DNA from: Candidatus Kuenenia stuttgartensis
GTDB lineage: Bacteria; Planctomycetota; Planctomycetia; Planctomycetales; Planctomycetaceae
Length of the DNA stretch: 36,658 nt
Assembly (NCBI GenBank): GCA_945904015.1
Contig: CAMDPK010000069.1
Location: 1 to 36,658 of the forward strand
Reading direction: 5' to 3'
Part shown: positions 17,171-26,800 of the stretch, piece after piece
Numbering within the stretch: the first letter of the stretch is position 1
Layout: every line of letters starts with the position of its first letter
Notes under the pieces: generated by a model
What the model saw: only the letters and a program-made list of their open reading frames with translations
Told to the model about the DNA's origin: nothing
Databases searched by the model: none
Translations under genes and position numbers: made by a program

Positions 17171-17193
17171 CCCTCGCTGACGCTCCGGGTTAC
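17171..17193 (-). repeat. Extra REP copy downstream of RAYT
   Basis: CCCTCGCTGACGCTCCGGGT plus TAC is a further minus-oriented REP core with one substitution (T to C), 8 nt after the preceding minus-oriented copy (17140-17162). It ends 24 nt before the start of the second giant gene, whose start has no visible Shine-Dalgarno. Confidence 0.8.
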
Positions 17194-17217
17194 TTCCCCC
17201 AACAGTCAGTTTTCATG

Positions 17218-18294
17218 ATGAAACTTTTCCACTGGTTGAAGTCCTTTCGCCATCGAGCCGGTCGTCGTGGCCATCCACGTCGCGCGGGATTTGGACAGCG
17301 GTCCTGGTCCGCCTGGCGTCCTAGCGGGATCACGACGGCGGACGTTGGTCCGATCGTGGAGCAACTGGAAGACCGCACGCTGCTCGCCACGTTTGCCGGC
17401 GTGGGCACGTCGCTCAATCTTGGTCTCGAAACCAACGAGCAGTTGGCCGTCGTCAGCAATGGGTCGACGTATAGCCTGTCGCTCGGCGCGTCGGGTACGT
17501 GGGGCGGCAGCGACGATGCGAACGTGACCGGCACCGGCACGAACGTGCTGACGGTCACGGCCGCGGGCATCGCGGCGTTCACCACGGCGATTAACGTCGC
17601 CGATTCCGGTCCCGGCACGACGGTCACGTTCAACGACGGCGGGGCGCACGATTACCAGAACAGTTTCCTCGTCACGCTCGACGACGCCGCGGCGGGAACG
17701 ATCGCCTTCAACGGCTACACCGGCTTCACCGCGGCGAGCGAACTGCGGGCCGTCACGACGCGGAACATCGTCGTCCACAGCGGCGCGACCGTCACGACCG
17801 TCGACGGCGACCTGACGCTGTCGGCCAATCAGCAGGCGACGCCCGGCAACGGTCAGTTCGTCGGCATCGAACTCGCCCAGGCAACGCTGCACGTCCGCGG
17901 CAGCGGCGACCTGTCGCTTGCCGGCCGCGGCGGCAACGGGCCGCTAGAGGGCCAAGGGGGCATCCGCGCGTTTGAGTCCGACCTGCTCAACAGCGGCACC
18001 GGCAGAATCACGCTCGCCGGAACCGGCGGGACCGGTTCGGCGGACGGCAACTACGGCGTCGCGGTTTTTGGCGCCGAGGTTGAGATTGACTTCGAATTTG
18101 ACCATCATACGTCGCGTATCCGATGCGTCGCCGATGTTGGCGACACTTCCAATAATCACATCGTGATCACCGGTCACGGGGCCGGCGCGGGAACATCCGG
18201 GAGGGCGTTCGGAGTTTCTATCGGCGGCTTCGTCGAAACCGAAGCCTCGCTCACGGTCGACGGGACCGGGGGGGGGCGGCTCGGGGGACTTTAA
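17218..18294 (+). CDS. Giant surface protein 2, N-terminal piece (frameshifted)
   Basis: This first 358 residues of a broken gene reaching 22395 begins MKLFHWLKSFRHRAGRRG, matching the first giant's MRLFDWLREIPRRV, and then has VEQLEDRTLLA, the LExLExRxLL leader. A repeat region follows with Gly-rich units such as GRGGNGPLEGQGGI and GTGGTGSADGNYGV, spaced about 40 residues, suggesting a beta-helix. The frame ends at TAA 18292-18294, shortly after nine G residues at 18268-18276. With eight Gs the reading would continue GTGGGGSGDFNFGVVWG. An ATG at 17215 is equally possible as a start. No Shine-Dalgarno is visible; a REP copy ends 24 nt upstream. Confidence 0.75.
   Translation: MKLFHWLKSFRHRAGRRGHPRRAGFGQRSWSAWRPSGITTADVGPIVEQLEDRTLLATFAGVGTSLNLGLETNEQLAVVSNGSTYSLSLGASGTWGGSDDANVTGTGTNVLTVTAAGIAAFTTAINVADSGPGTTVTFNDGGAHDYQNSFLVTLDDAAAGTIAFNGYTGFTAASELRAVTTRNIVVHSGATVTTVDGDLTLSANQQATPGNGQFVGIELAQATLHVRGSGDLSLAGRGGNGPLEGQGGIRAFESDLLNSGTGRITLAGTGGTGSADGNYGVAVFGAEVEIDFEFDHHTSRIRCVADVGDTSNNHIVITGHGAGAGTSGRAFGVSIGGFVETEASLTVDGTGGGRLGGL
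18268..18276 (+). other. Nine-G tract at first frame break
   Basis: Nine consecutive G bases lie inside the Gly-rich repeat region. Removing one restores a continuous reading frame into the 18275-18549 segment. Such tracts can slip during replication, giving phase variation, and are also common sequencing-error sites. Confidence 0.8.
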
Positions 18295-18549
18295 TTTCGG
18301 CGTGGTTTGGGGCGCGGAAACCGGCGCGGGTATCTTCGTCATCACCGGGCAAGGAGGCGGGTCGGGGGCTTCCGGGAACGATTTCGGCATCATAATCGGT
18401 AGTCTTTTCGGAATTTATTGCGGATCTCTCACGCTGCGAGGAACCGGCGGCCCAGGATCGGGGGTAGGGAACTACGGCGTGGATTTCAGTGATATTCTTC
18501 TTTTCTCCGCCTCCGATATCTTGGTCATTGGACAAGGAGGCGGGTCCTG
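18275..18549 (+). pseudogene. Giant surface protein 2, displaced middle segment
   Basis: About 90 codons in the +1 frame continue the same Gly-rich repeats: GSGDFNFGVVWGAETGAG, GQGGGSGASGNDFGIIIG and GTGGPGSGVGNYGVDFS. They fit between the N-terminal piece and the 18568 frame without loss of repeat register. The frame turns to non-repeat residues after GQGGGS near 18546, where GGTCCTG would need an extra C (GGTCCCTG) to continue into LQTSASGLEAGHGVVQ. It has no good start of its own; it is part of the 17218-22395 gene. Confidence 0.7.
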
Positions 18550-18567
18550 CAAACTAGCGCTAGCGGA

Positions 18568-21500
18568 TTGGAGGCGGGACACGGCGTCGTGCAAAGTTAC
18601 TTTGGGCCTTTCAACATCTTCTCGTTCCACGGCTCGGTAACGATTCAAGGCACCGGTAACCCTTATGGAGGGAAAGGCGTCTGGATAGATGGCGACGTCA
18701 ATGGGGGTAATGCCGGGAACATCCAAGGCATCTACGGCGAAAATGTCCTGATCACCGGCGAATTTGGCCTGGTATTTATGCTGACAGTGGACGCTCGTGA
18801 CTCAATCACCCTCCGCGGGATCTCCGCTACCGGCGCCCCGTATGACGTCTTTGGCGGGAGAATCGGCCGGCGCCATGGGGAAGACGACGGCAGCTACTCC
18901 GCTCCCTCGGTGACCGTGCAAGGCACCGGCGACGTCTACCTCTACGACGCCACCGGAAGCGCGGTTACGTTGCAAGCGACCGGCACCCTCTATGACAGCT
19001 CCATCGTCTTGGCGGACACCCTGACGACGTCGGCGGCGGTCACGACGAGCACCGCCGTGCTCGGCGGAATGCCGCCGGTCGACGGCGGTAATCCGATCAC
19101 GGCCCGCGGCATCGTCTATGCCCGGACGGCCGTCAACGATCAGCCGATCCTCGGCGGCCCCGGCGTCGTCGAAATCGACCATCCCACCCAGACGACCGAG
19201 CGCTTCACCGTGCCGGCGACCGGCCTCAGCTCGGGAACCGAGTACTCGTTCACCTCCTTCGTCACCACCAGCCTGGGCACGACCTACAGCCCCTGGGCGT
19301 CGTTCACGACCATGTCCGCGTCGAACCAGGCCCCGACCGACCTGGCGCTCGGCAATGCGACGCTCGCCGAGAACGCCGGCACGAATGCGACCGTCGGCAC
19401 GCTTACCACGACCGACCCCGACGCCGGGAACACGTTCACCTACACGCTGGTCGACGGCGCCGGCGACAACACGGCCTTCAACCTCGCCGGCGACGTGCTG
19501 CGAGCCAACGCGAGCTTCGACTTCGAGACCAGGGCCGGCTACTCGGTCGTGGTGCGGACGACCGACCAGGGAGGCCTGTCGTTCGACAAGACGTTTGCGA
19601 TCACGGTCACGAACGTGAATGACGTGCCGGTGGCTCATGCCAGCAGCGTGACGACGAACGAAGACATCGCCAAGACGTTCACGGTGGCCGACTTCCTCTT
19701 CACGGACGTGGAAGACAACGGCTTGGTGTCGATCACCGCGACCAATCTCCATCTCGCCAGTGGCGACACGCTGAAAGTCACTCAGAACGCCGGTCTCGTC
19801 AATGTGGCCAACGGGATGATGATCACGGTGGCGCAGATTCCTTCACTCATCTACACGCCGGCGGCGAATCTCAGCGGGGCCGCCCGCTCGACGTTCGACT
19901 TCAAAGTGAACGATGCCGACAGTGGCACGGTTGCGGCCACGATGAAAATCAACGTTGGGGCCGTGGCCGATACACCGAGCGTGACCAATGCGGCGACGAC
20001 GGTCGATACACCGACCACCAGCGGCTTGGTGATCTCACGCAACGCCGCTGACGGCGCGGAAGTGACCCACTTCAAGATCACCAACATCACCAACGGGAAG
20101 CTGTTCCGGAACGACGGCGTCACTCAGATCCTCAATGGGGCGTTCGTGACCTTCACGCAGGCCAATGCCGGGTTGAAATTGACTCCGAACGCGAATTTCG
20201 TCGGCGACGGCACCTTCCAGGTGCAAGCATCGGTCAGCGCTACCGACGCCGGTTTAGGAGGGAGCAGCGTGACCGCGAAGGTGATCGTCGCTCAGAAGGT
20301 GACCGTCACTCAGACGGTGTCCGTGGTCGCCACTCGATCCACCGCGACAGAAGGGTCTGCAACGACGGGACAATTCAAAGTGTCGGTCCCCCAAAACGTC
20401 TCTACCTCGACGACCGTTTCCTTCACCGTGGCGGGGACAGCCACGGCGGCGGACGGCGTTCCCGTATCCCGATCCGTCACGATCCCGGTGGGCGCGAACT
20501 CCGCAACGTTCGATGTCGCCGCCATCGCCGATCACCTGCATGAAGGGAGCGAGACCGTCCTCCTGACGCTCACCAACACCGACAACGTTTTCGCGGTGGT
20601 GGGAAATCCGAAGCAGGCCACGGTGACGATTCTGGACATTGATCCGGTTCCCACGATTTCGATCAAAGATCTCTCGGTCATCGAAGGCTCGACGGCCATC
20701 GCGAACTTCACAGTGACTTTGAACGTCGCCAACTCGACGGCCGTCACGGTGAAGTTCAAGACGAAAGCCGGTACCGCAACCGCCGGAGCCGATTACACCG
20801 AAACGACCGGAACTCTGACCATTCCCGCCAACGCCACTTCGGCGACGATCCCAATTCCCATCCTCAACGACAACATTTATGAGGGCGTTGAAAAATTCAC
20901 CATTGAACTGTCCGCTCCGACGAATGCCGTGTTGGGAACGCTCAAAACGGCCACCGCGACGATCAACGACGATGAAACTCAACCGCTGCTCCAGATCACC
21001 AGTGCCGTCACCGTGAGGGAAGGCGCGCAGAATGGCGGAGTGATTGCCACGTTCACCGTGAGTTTGACGGGGGCCAGCACGTTGCCAATCAGCGTCGACT
21101 ACGCAACGGCTGATGTCACGGCGAAAGGAACCCCGCAAGTTCAGACGACCGGCTTTGATTACAGGGCACGCCAGGGAACACTGCTCTGGAATGCGTTCGA
21201 CGCTCGCCCGAAAACAGTTTCGGTGATTGTCTTCGGTGACGTCGTTTACGAAAACACCGAAACCTTCCAGGTAAATCTGAGCAAGGCCGTAAACGTGATG
21301 TTGGGATCTGGTGCTGGAAATAGCCTGTGTGTCGTCACGATTCTCGATGACGATACCGTCCCAACAATCTCGACCAAAAATATCTCGGTCAACGAGGGAA
21401 CGGGATCGGGAACAACCACCGCAGCCTCTTTCACGGTCAGTCTCTCCAATCCCAGTGCGTTCACCACCACCGTGAAATACGCGACCGCTAACGGAACTGC

Positions 21501-22395
21501 GATGTCCGGGTTGGACTACACTCAGATCCCAGCGACGACTTTGACATTTGCGCCGGGCGAGACCAGCAAGATGATTCCGGTCACGATCAACCGCGATGCG
21601 CTCAACGAAAACAACGAGACGTTCCTGTTGAACCTGAGCAACGCGGTGGGTGGGACCATCAGCACGCCCAATGCCACTGGAACAATCCTGGACGACGACG
21701 TTCCGCCAAACCTCTCGATTGGAAACGCGGCGGCGATCAAAGAAGGGGGCCACTTGCTGTTCCCAGTGACGTTGTCCAAAGCGAGCGGGAAAGCCATCAC
21801 GGTCCAATATGCCACGTCAAATGGAACCGCCGGGGCCGCTGACTACACAACAACCGCCGGAACGCTCACGTTCGCGCCGGGATCGCTGAAGCCGACAGCA
21901 GGAGGCAATGTTGACGCCAATGGAAACATCAAGGTGCCGGCTCTCAGCGATGCGATTCAAGAGAAAGACGAAACGCTGTCCGTGAATTTGAAGAGCCCGA
22001 CCAATGCCACGCTCGCGACCACTTCGGGAACTGGCACGATCCAGGACAATAGCCCGAAACCGCAATTGTCCATCAACAGTGTTTTCCAGAAAGAAGGCCA
22101 CAGCGGGACGACCAACATGGTGTTTACCGTGACGCTGTCCGTCCCCAGTGCGTTTCCTGTAACCGTGACGTTCACTTCAGTCGCTGGCTCGGCGACCGCT
22201 GGAACCGACTTTGTGGTCAAGAGTAGTGGCACACTGACGTTCAATGCGGGCGTCACCGCTCAAACCATTACCATCCAGATCAAGGGGGACACCGCCTTGG
22301 AAGGCGACGAGGCGTTCACGGTCAAATTGTCGAGCCCCACGAACGCCACGATCTCAACTTCGGTCGGGACGGGCATCATCCAGAACGATGATTGA
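18568..22395 (+). CDS. Giant surface protein 2, main piece with cadherin-like and six Calx-beta domains
   Basis: This piece has 1275 codons, open from about 18547 with no convincing start, so it is the rest of the gene begun at 17218 (about 1726 aa joined). The order is: last Gly-rich repeats (to ~nt 18960), a fibronectin-like stretch ending LGTTYSPWASFTT (~19090-19320), a cadherin-like domain starting NQAPTDLALGNATLAENAG (~19325-19625), two further cadherin/VCBS-like domains (~19630-20290), then six Calx-beta domains (~20300-22395). Each Calx-beta has an EG start, a T-x-x-x-D-Y-T-type middle and an acidic DDD-type end, and likely binds calcium. Nt 18900-19620 is visibly more GC-rich than the Calx-beta part, suggesting a mosaic origin. 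It stops at IIQNDD without a sorting tail; a tail copy lies 62 nt further on. Confidence 0.8.
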   Translation: MEAGHGVVQSYFGPFNIFSFHGSVTIQGTGNPYGGKGVWIDGDVNGGNAGNIQGIYGENVLITGEFGLVFMLTVDARDSITLRGISATGAPYDVFGGRIGRRHGEDDGSYSAPSVTVQGTGDVYLYDATGSAVTLQATGTLYDSSIVLADTLTTSAAVTTSTAVLGGMPPVDGGNPITARGIVYARTAVNDQPILGGPGVVEIDHPTQTTERFTVPATGLSSGTEYSFTSFVTTSLGTTYSPWASFTTMSASNQAPTDLALGNATLAENAGTNATVGTLTTTDPDAGNTFTYTLVDGAGDNTAFNLAGDVLRANASFDFETRAGYSVVVRTTDQGGLSFDKTFAITVTNVNDVPVAHASSVTTNEDIAKTFTVADFLFTDVEDNGLVSITATNLHLASGDTLKVTQNAGLVNVANGMMITVAQIPSLIYTPAANLSGAARSTFDFKVNDADSGTVAATMKINVGAVADTPSVTNAATTVDTPTTSGLVISRNAADGAEVTHFKITNITNGKLFRNDGVTQILNGAFVTFTQANAGLKLTPNANFVGDGTFQVQASVSATDAGLGGSSVTAKVIVAQKVTVTQTVSVVATRSTATEGSATTGQFKVSVPQNVSTSTTVSFTVAGTATAADGVPVSRSVTIPVGANSATFDVAAIADHLHEGSETVLLTLTNTDNVFAVVGNPKQATVTILDIDPVPTISIKDLSVIEGSTAIANFTVTLNVANSTAVTVKFKTKAGTATAGADYTETTGTLTIPANATSATIPIPILNDNIYEGVEKFTIELSAPTNAVLGTLKTATATINDDETQPLLQITSAVTVREGAQNGGVIATFTVSLTGASTLPISVDYATADVTAKGTPQVQTTGFDYRARQGTLLWNAFDARPKTVSVIVFGDVVYENTETFQVNLSKAVNVMLGSGAGNSLCVVTILDDDTVPTISTKNISVNEGTGSGTTTAASFTVSLSNPSAFTTTVKYATANGTAMSGLDYTQIPATTLTFAPGETSKMIPVTINRDALNENNETFLLNLSNAVGGTISTPNATGTILDDDVPPNLSIGNAAAIKEGGHLLFPVTLSKASGKAITVQYATSNGTAGAADYTTTAGTLTFAPGSLKPTAGGNVDANGNIKVPALSDAIQEKDETLSVNLKSPTNATLATTSGTGTIQDNSPKPQLSINSVFQKEGHSGTTNMVFTVTLSVPSAFPVTVTFTSVAGSATAGTDFVVKSSGTLTFNAGVTAQTITIQIKGDTALEGDEAFTVKLSSPTNATISTSVGTGIIQNDD

Positions 22396-22456
22396 GTCAC
22401 TGCCGCGTGACTTGTGGCTCAACGCCGCAATTGGTGGGACATCTAACGTTTAACGC

Positions 22457-22522
22457 TGGGTGTTAGATTTCCTGAGCCGCCGCATCCGCCCCTTTGCCTG
22501 GCTGGGGGCGGAGTACGAGTGA
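22457..22522 (+). pseudogene. Detached C-terminal tail copy (RRIRPFAWLG motif)
   Basis: It reads VLDFLSRRIRPFAWLGAEYE then TGA. Nt 22471-22519 differ from 15791-15839, the end of the first giant gene, at only 3 of 49 bases. An in-frame TAA at 22451 and the frame difference (+1 to the Calx-beta frame) separate it from the second giant gene, which stops at 22395. It is therefore an untranslated tail relic or a once-joined end. Confidence 0.72.
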
Positions 22523-22684
22523 CGAATGGGAGCGGAAACGGTTGTTGCCTTCCGATTTCTACCGTTTCTGGACTTTGCCGAAGTTCGAGCCGTAGAATCC
22601 CTGCCGTTTTCCCGCCTGAGTCTGCGTCGGCGATGGCTGACGTCCCGCCTCATTTGACCCGCCTCAATTTCACAAGGTCTCGAC

Positions 22685-23788
22685 ATGTGGTTCTGTGTTC
22701 GTCTTTCGTCGATTCCTCGAACGGTTTGTGTTCGGCCGTGGTTCGCGCTCGGTGCGGTGCTCGGCCTACTGCTGGCCGGCTGCCAGAACCGCGATGAGAT
22801 CAAGCGGTACACGGTCAAGAAGCTGCCGCACTCGGAACGAAAGGTGGTCGAAAAGCCGCAGAGAGAACCAATGCCGACCGGGCATGGCCAAGCGGCGAGC
22901 GAGCGGATGTTGGCCGCGATTGCGCCACGCGGTCGGACGTTTTGGCTGTTCAAGCTCACGGGGTCGAAGGACGCAGCGGCCGGCCAGATGGAAAAGTTCC
23001 TGGGCCTGATTCAGTCACTGAAGTTCTCGGACGGCGAAGATGCGAGTCCTGAATGGACGCTGCCGGAAGGCTGGACCGAACGCAAAGAGGCCGATCCGTC
23101 CGCGGAGCGATTCGCCACGCTGATCGCCAATGTGGACGGCGAAGAATTGCCGGTGTCGGTTGTTCGGTTTCGGTTCCCGTCCGAAGGTTCGACCGATCGC
23201 GTGCCGCTGATCATCGTCAACGTGTGGTGCGAACAATTCGGATTGCCGGTCAAGACGGAGTCCGACCTCTCGGCCGAAGAGCAACCCAAAGGTGCCGAGG
23301 TGCAGCAGCTTGAGGTTGCTGGCACGCAAGTCACGCTGGTCAATTTCTTGGCGCAAGAAGCTCCGGCGGCACCCGGTACGCCAAAGTGGACGGTGCCGGA
23401 AGGTTGGAAGGCAACCGCTGGCACCAGATTTTCGACAGCAGCATTTTCCGTCACGGACGGAACGAAATCGGTCAATGCAACCGTCAGCAAGGCAGGGGGC
23501 GACTTGTTGGGGAATCTCAATCGCTGGCGCGATCAGGTGAAGTTGCAACCGTGGTCGCAGGCCGAAGCGTCGAAGTCCGTCAAAACGCTGACTGTCGACG
23601 GCAGTGAGGGGACGTTCGTGGACTTCGTTGGCAACGACAAGAACACCGACAAGCCGATGTGTTTGCTCGGCGTGATCGTCAATCACGGCGATTCGACCTG
23701 GTTCTTCAAACTGACCGGCGACATCGAGCTGGCTCAGCGCGAGAAAACGAACTTCGAAGCGTTCGTGCAATCGGTGAAGTTTGAGTAG
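22685..23788 (+). CDS. Lipoprotein with duplicated domain
   Basis: This 367-aa protein has a lipoprotein signal: a basic and hydrophobic N-terminus, then LLAGC with C33 as the likely lipidated cysteine. I do not recognise a named family. The mature part is an internal duplication. TFWLFKLTG with a following FLGLIQSLKF (about 85-115) matches TWFFKLTG with FEAFVQSVKF at the C-terminus, and PEWTLPEGW (about 122-130) matches PKWTVPEGW in the second half. The repeats look like membrane-associated adaptor domains. The ATG at 22685 is followed directly by the signal sequence; AAGGT lies 7 nt ahead. It is 66 nt upstream of the ResB/CcsA gene on the same strand, so a role in envelope cytochrome assembly is possible but inferred from position only. 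Confidence 0.8.
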   Translation: MWFCVRLSSIPRTVCVRPWFALGAVLGLLLAGCQNRDEIKRYTVKKLPHSERKVVEKPQREPMPTGHGQAASERMLAAIAPRGRTFWLFKLTGSKDAAAGQMEKFLGLIQSLKFSDGEDASPEWTLPEGWTERKEADPSAERFATLIANVDGEELPVSVVRFRFPSEGSTDRVPLIIVNVWCEQFGLPVKTESDLSAEEQPKGAEVQQLEVAGTQVTLVNFLAQEAPAAPGTPKWTVPEGWKATAGTRFSTAAFSVTDGTKSVNATVSKAGGDLLGNLNRWRDQVKLQPWSQAEASKSVKTLTVDGSEGTFVDFVGNDKNTDKPMCLLGVIVNHGDSTWFFKLTGDIELAQREKTNFEAFVQSVKFE

Positions 23789-23798
23789 CGGACGAATG

Positions 23799-23835
23799 AG
23801 ACTCATAGGACTTATCGGTCCTATTCGACCTATTG
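23799..23835. repeat. Short palindromic repeat before ResB/CcsA
   Basis: ATAGGAC (23805-23811) pairs with GTCCTAT (23818-23824) over a 6-nt loop, and the unit CCTATT repeats directly just after. It fills the short gap between the lipoprotein and the ResB/CcsA gene and may be a small member of the intergenic hairpin set. Confidence 0.45.
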
Positions 23836-23854
23836 AATGTCGGGAGACGAAATC

Positions 23855-26800
23855 ATGGCAACCGCAGACATGCTCAATGATCGTTCCGCAACCGATTCGG
23901 ACATTGCGGTCGGACCGCTGGTCGCGAAGCTGATGCGCCCGTTGGCGTCGTTGAAGTTGACGGTGGCGCTGTTGTCGATGGCGACGTTTCTGGTGCTGGC
24001 CGGGACGATGGCTCAGGTGAACGCGGACATTTGGGAAGTGGTCGAGAAATACTTCCGTTGCAATTTGGCATGGATCGACCTGCAAATTTTCTTCCCGCCG
24101 TCGTTCTTCCCCAGCAAGCCGGACGTGCCCGATTGGATGGTGATTCCGTTTCCCGGCGGCCGACTGATCGGCGTCGTGATGTTTTTGAATCTGTTGGCCG
24201 CTCACGGCATTCGGTTCAAGACCCAGGCGAAAGGGAATCGGCTGTGGGCGGGAGTCGGTGTGATCGGACTCGGTCTGCTGACGACGTGGCTGGTGGTCGT
24301 GAGCGGTTCGAATGCAGATGGTTTGCAGTCGGATAGTTGGGTTTCGTGGAACGCGCTGTGGCTGCTGTTCAAGTTTGTGCTGACGGGGATTTGGGGTTAT
24401 GCGGTCTATGAGACTGTCCGCATCGACTCGACTGAGCCGGGCGACGCGGTCAGCCGGAAGCCGATCCCGTTTTGGGTCAAAGCGACCGGCTGCACTGCGG
24501 GGGGGCTGCTGCTGGCTTGGCTGTGGGTGTGGGGCAACGTGCTCGACGATTCGTCGATGCGGATTCTATGGCAGTTGCTGAAGGGGACGCTGTCCGGTGT
24601 CGTGCTGCTGATCGGCTGCGTGATGGTCTTCAAAAAGCGAGCGGGCATTGTGCTGCTGCACTCCGGCATTGGACTGATGATGTTCAGCGAGTTGCTCGTC
24701 GGATTGTTTGCAGTGGAGGGTCAGATTTCGCTTGAAGAGGGAGAGAAGACGAACTTCGCTCTCGACATCCGTTCGTCCGAGCTGGCGATCGTCGAGTCTG
24801 CTGGCACGGATTCCGAAACGCACGTTGTCGTCCCAGCTTCGCGACTGACTCGCGGAATCGGCAAGGACAAGATCACGAACGAGCTGCTGCCGTTCGACAT
24901 TGAGGTGCTGGAGTACCACAAGAACGCTGACGTGCGGCCGACGAAGGACGAAGCAAAGATCAAAGCGACTGCCGGCATTGGCAAGTCGCGCGAGTTGGTG
25001 CCGCTCGTGCCATCGACAGGGGTTGGAGGCGACGGCGAAACGGACATGCCGGGTGCGTTCGTTCGACTGACGAAGCGTGGCAGCGGTGAGGAGATCGGAA
25101 CGTATCTCGTCGCGGTGCTTCTCACCCGGCTGGGGGAGCCTATTTCCGAGACGATCGAAGTCAGTGACAAGAAGTACGATCTCTCGCTGCGATACCGCCG
25201 CGACTACAAGCCGTACACGGTCGAGCTGAAAGATGTGGACGGGACAAATTATCTCGGCACAAACACGGCGAGGAATTACTCATCGGACATCCGCGTGGTC
25301 GATGAGTCGCGCGGAAAGGATTTCGAGCATCACGTCTGGATGAACAATCCGTTGCGGTACGCCGGCGAGACGTTTTATCAACAGAGCTTCATGCAGGCCG
25401 GAGGTAGGGAACGCACGACGCTGCAAGTGGTCTCGAACAGCGGTTGGATGATTCCGTACGTCGCGTGCATGATCGTGGCGGTCGGGATGTTGTTTCAGTT
25501 TTCGGTGACGCTGTTGCGATTCCTGGATCGTCGCGCCCGCGAATCGAAGGCTGTGACGGCGGCGGTTGTCGTTGACGGTGCGGCCCGCTGGGTGCCGATC
25601 GTCGTGGTCGCGTTCCTGGCGTTGTGGGTCGGCAGCAAGACAAAGGCTCCGGCGTTGAAGTCCAACACCTTCGACTACGCGGCGGTCGGACACTTCCCCG
25701 TCGTGGTTGATGGCCGAGTCAAACCGCTCGACACTTACGCTCGCAACATGCTGCGAATCGTCTCCGGCAGCGAGACGTTCAAGTTGGAATACCAAGAGAA
25801 CGGAAAAACGAAGACTCGCACCGAACCGGCGATTCGCTGGCTGATGGACATGATCGCTCAGCCGTCGGCGGCGAAGCATCACAAAGTCATCCGCGTCGAC
25901 AACCTGGAAGTGCTGAAGGCTCTGAATCTGAACGCTCGCAAGGGCTTCCGGTACTCGCTGGCGGAGATCATCGAACAGCCCGATGAAGTGGATTCCAAAG
26001 GCAAACGACTCGTACCGCCAGACGAGACACGTGTTGCAAAACTGACCAAAAAGGCCGACGAGGCCAACGCGAAAGAAACGCGGAACATGAGCGTCGAGGA
26101 CCGCAAGATCATCGAATTTGATCGCAAAACCGGATTGTATGGATCGCTGATGCGCTTCGCGGACACTCCCAAGCTCGAAGCCCAGTCGCCGTTGGACCTG
26201 ATGGATCGGGCGGTCGATTTCCATGCTGCGCTCAAGCGAAGTCGGTTGCCGTTTGTGCTGCCGCCGTTACCCGGCTCGGACGAGCAAGATCAGTGGGACT
26301 ATCTGCCGCTGGCCGAGGTCTTGGAGCCGATCGACAGTCGGAAGGAACATCGCTTCGTCGTGAAAAACGCAACCAATCAAATCGATCAAGACCTCGCCGG
26401 TGGTCGCATGCAATTGGCCGGAGACAGGTATTACACGCAGGCTCGGCAGTGGCTGGCGAAACGCTATCCCGATGTCGAGAAAATCGAAGCGAGCGACATC
26501 AAGGCGCTGACGACGGGTGAGCGCCGGCCAGTCAATCCCGCAGTCGCGGCGTGGCGCGAAGTCTTGCAGAGCTACGAAGATGGCAAGTCCTCGGAATTCA
26601 ACGCGGCAGTCGTCCGGTATCGCGGGTCGTTGCAAGATCGCTCGTTCGGCGGAGTCGGCATGAGCCGCATTGGCTTCGAGTGCTTCTTCAACTCCTTCCA
26701 GCCGTTTCTGCTGGCGTCGATGTTGTACTTCTTCGCGTTTCTGATCGCCGGAGCCGGGATGCTCGGCTATCCGCGGCTGCTCAACCGCACGGCGTTCGCA

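Noticed and set aside
22395..22522. Read-through of giant gene 2 into the RRIRPFAWLG tail
   Set aside because: The tail is in the +1 frame and that frame contains TAA at 22451, so neither stop suppression nor a single shift at the end of the gene would reach it.
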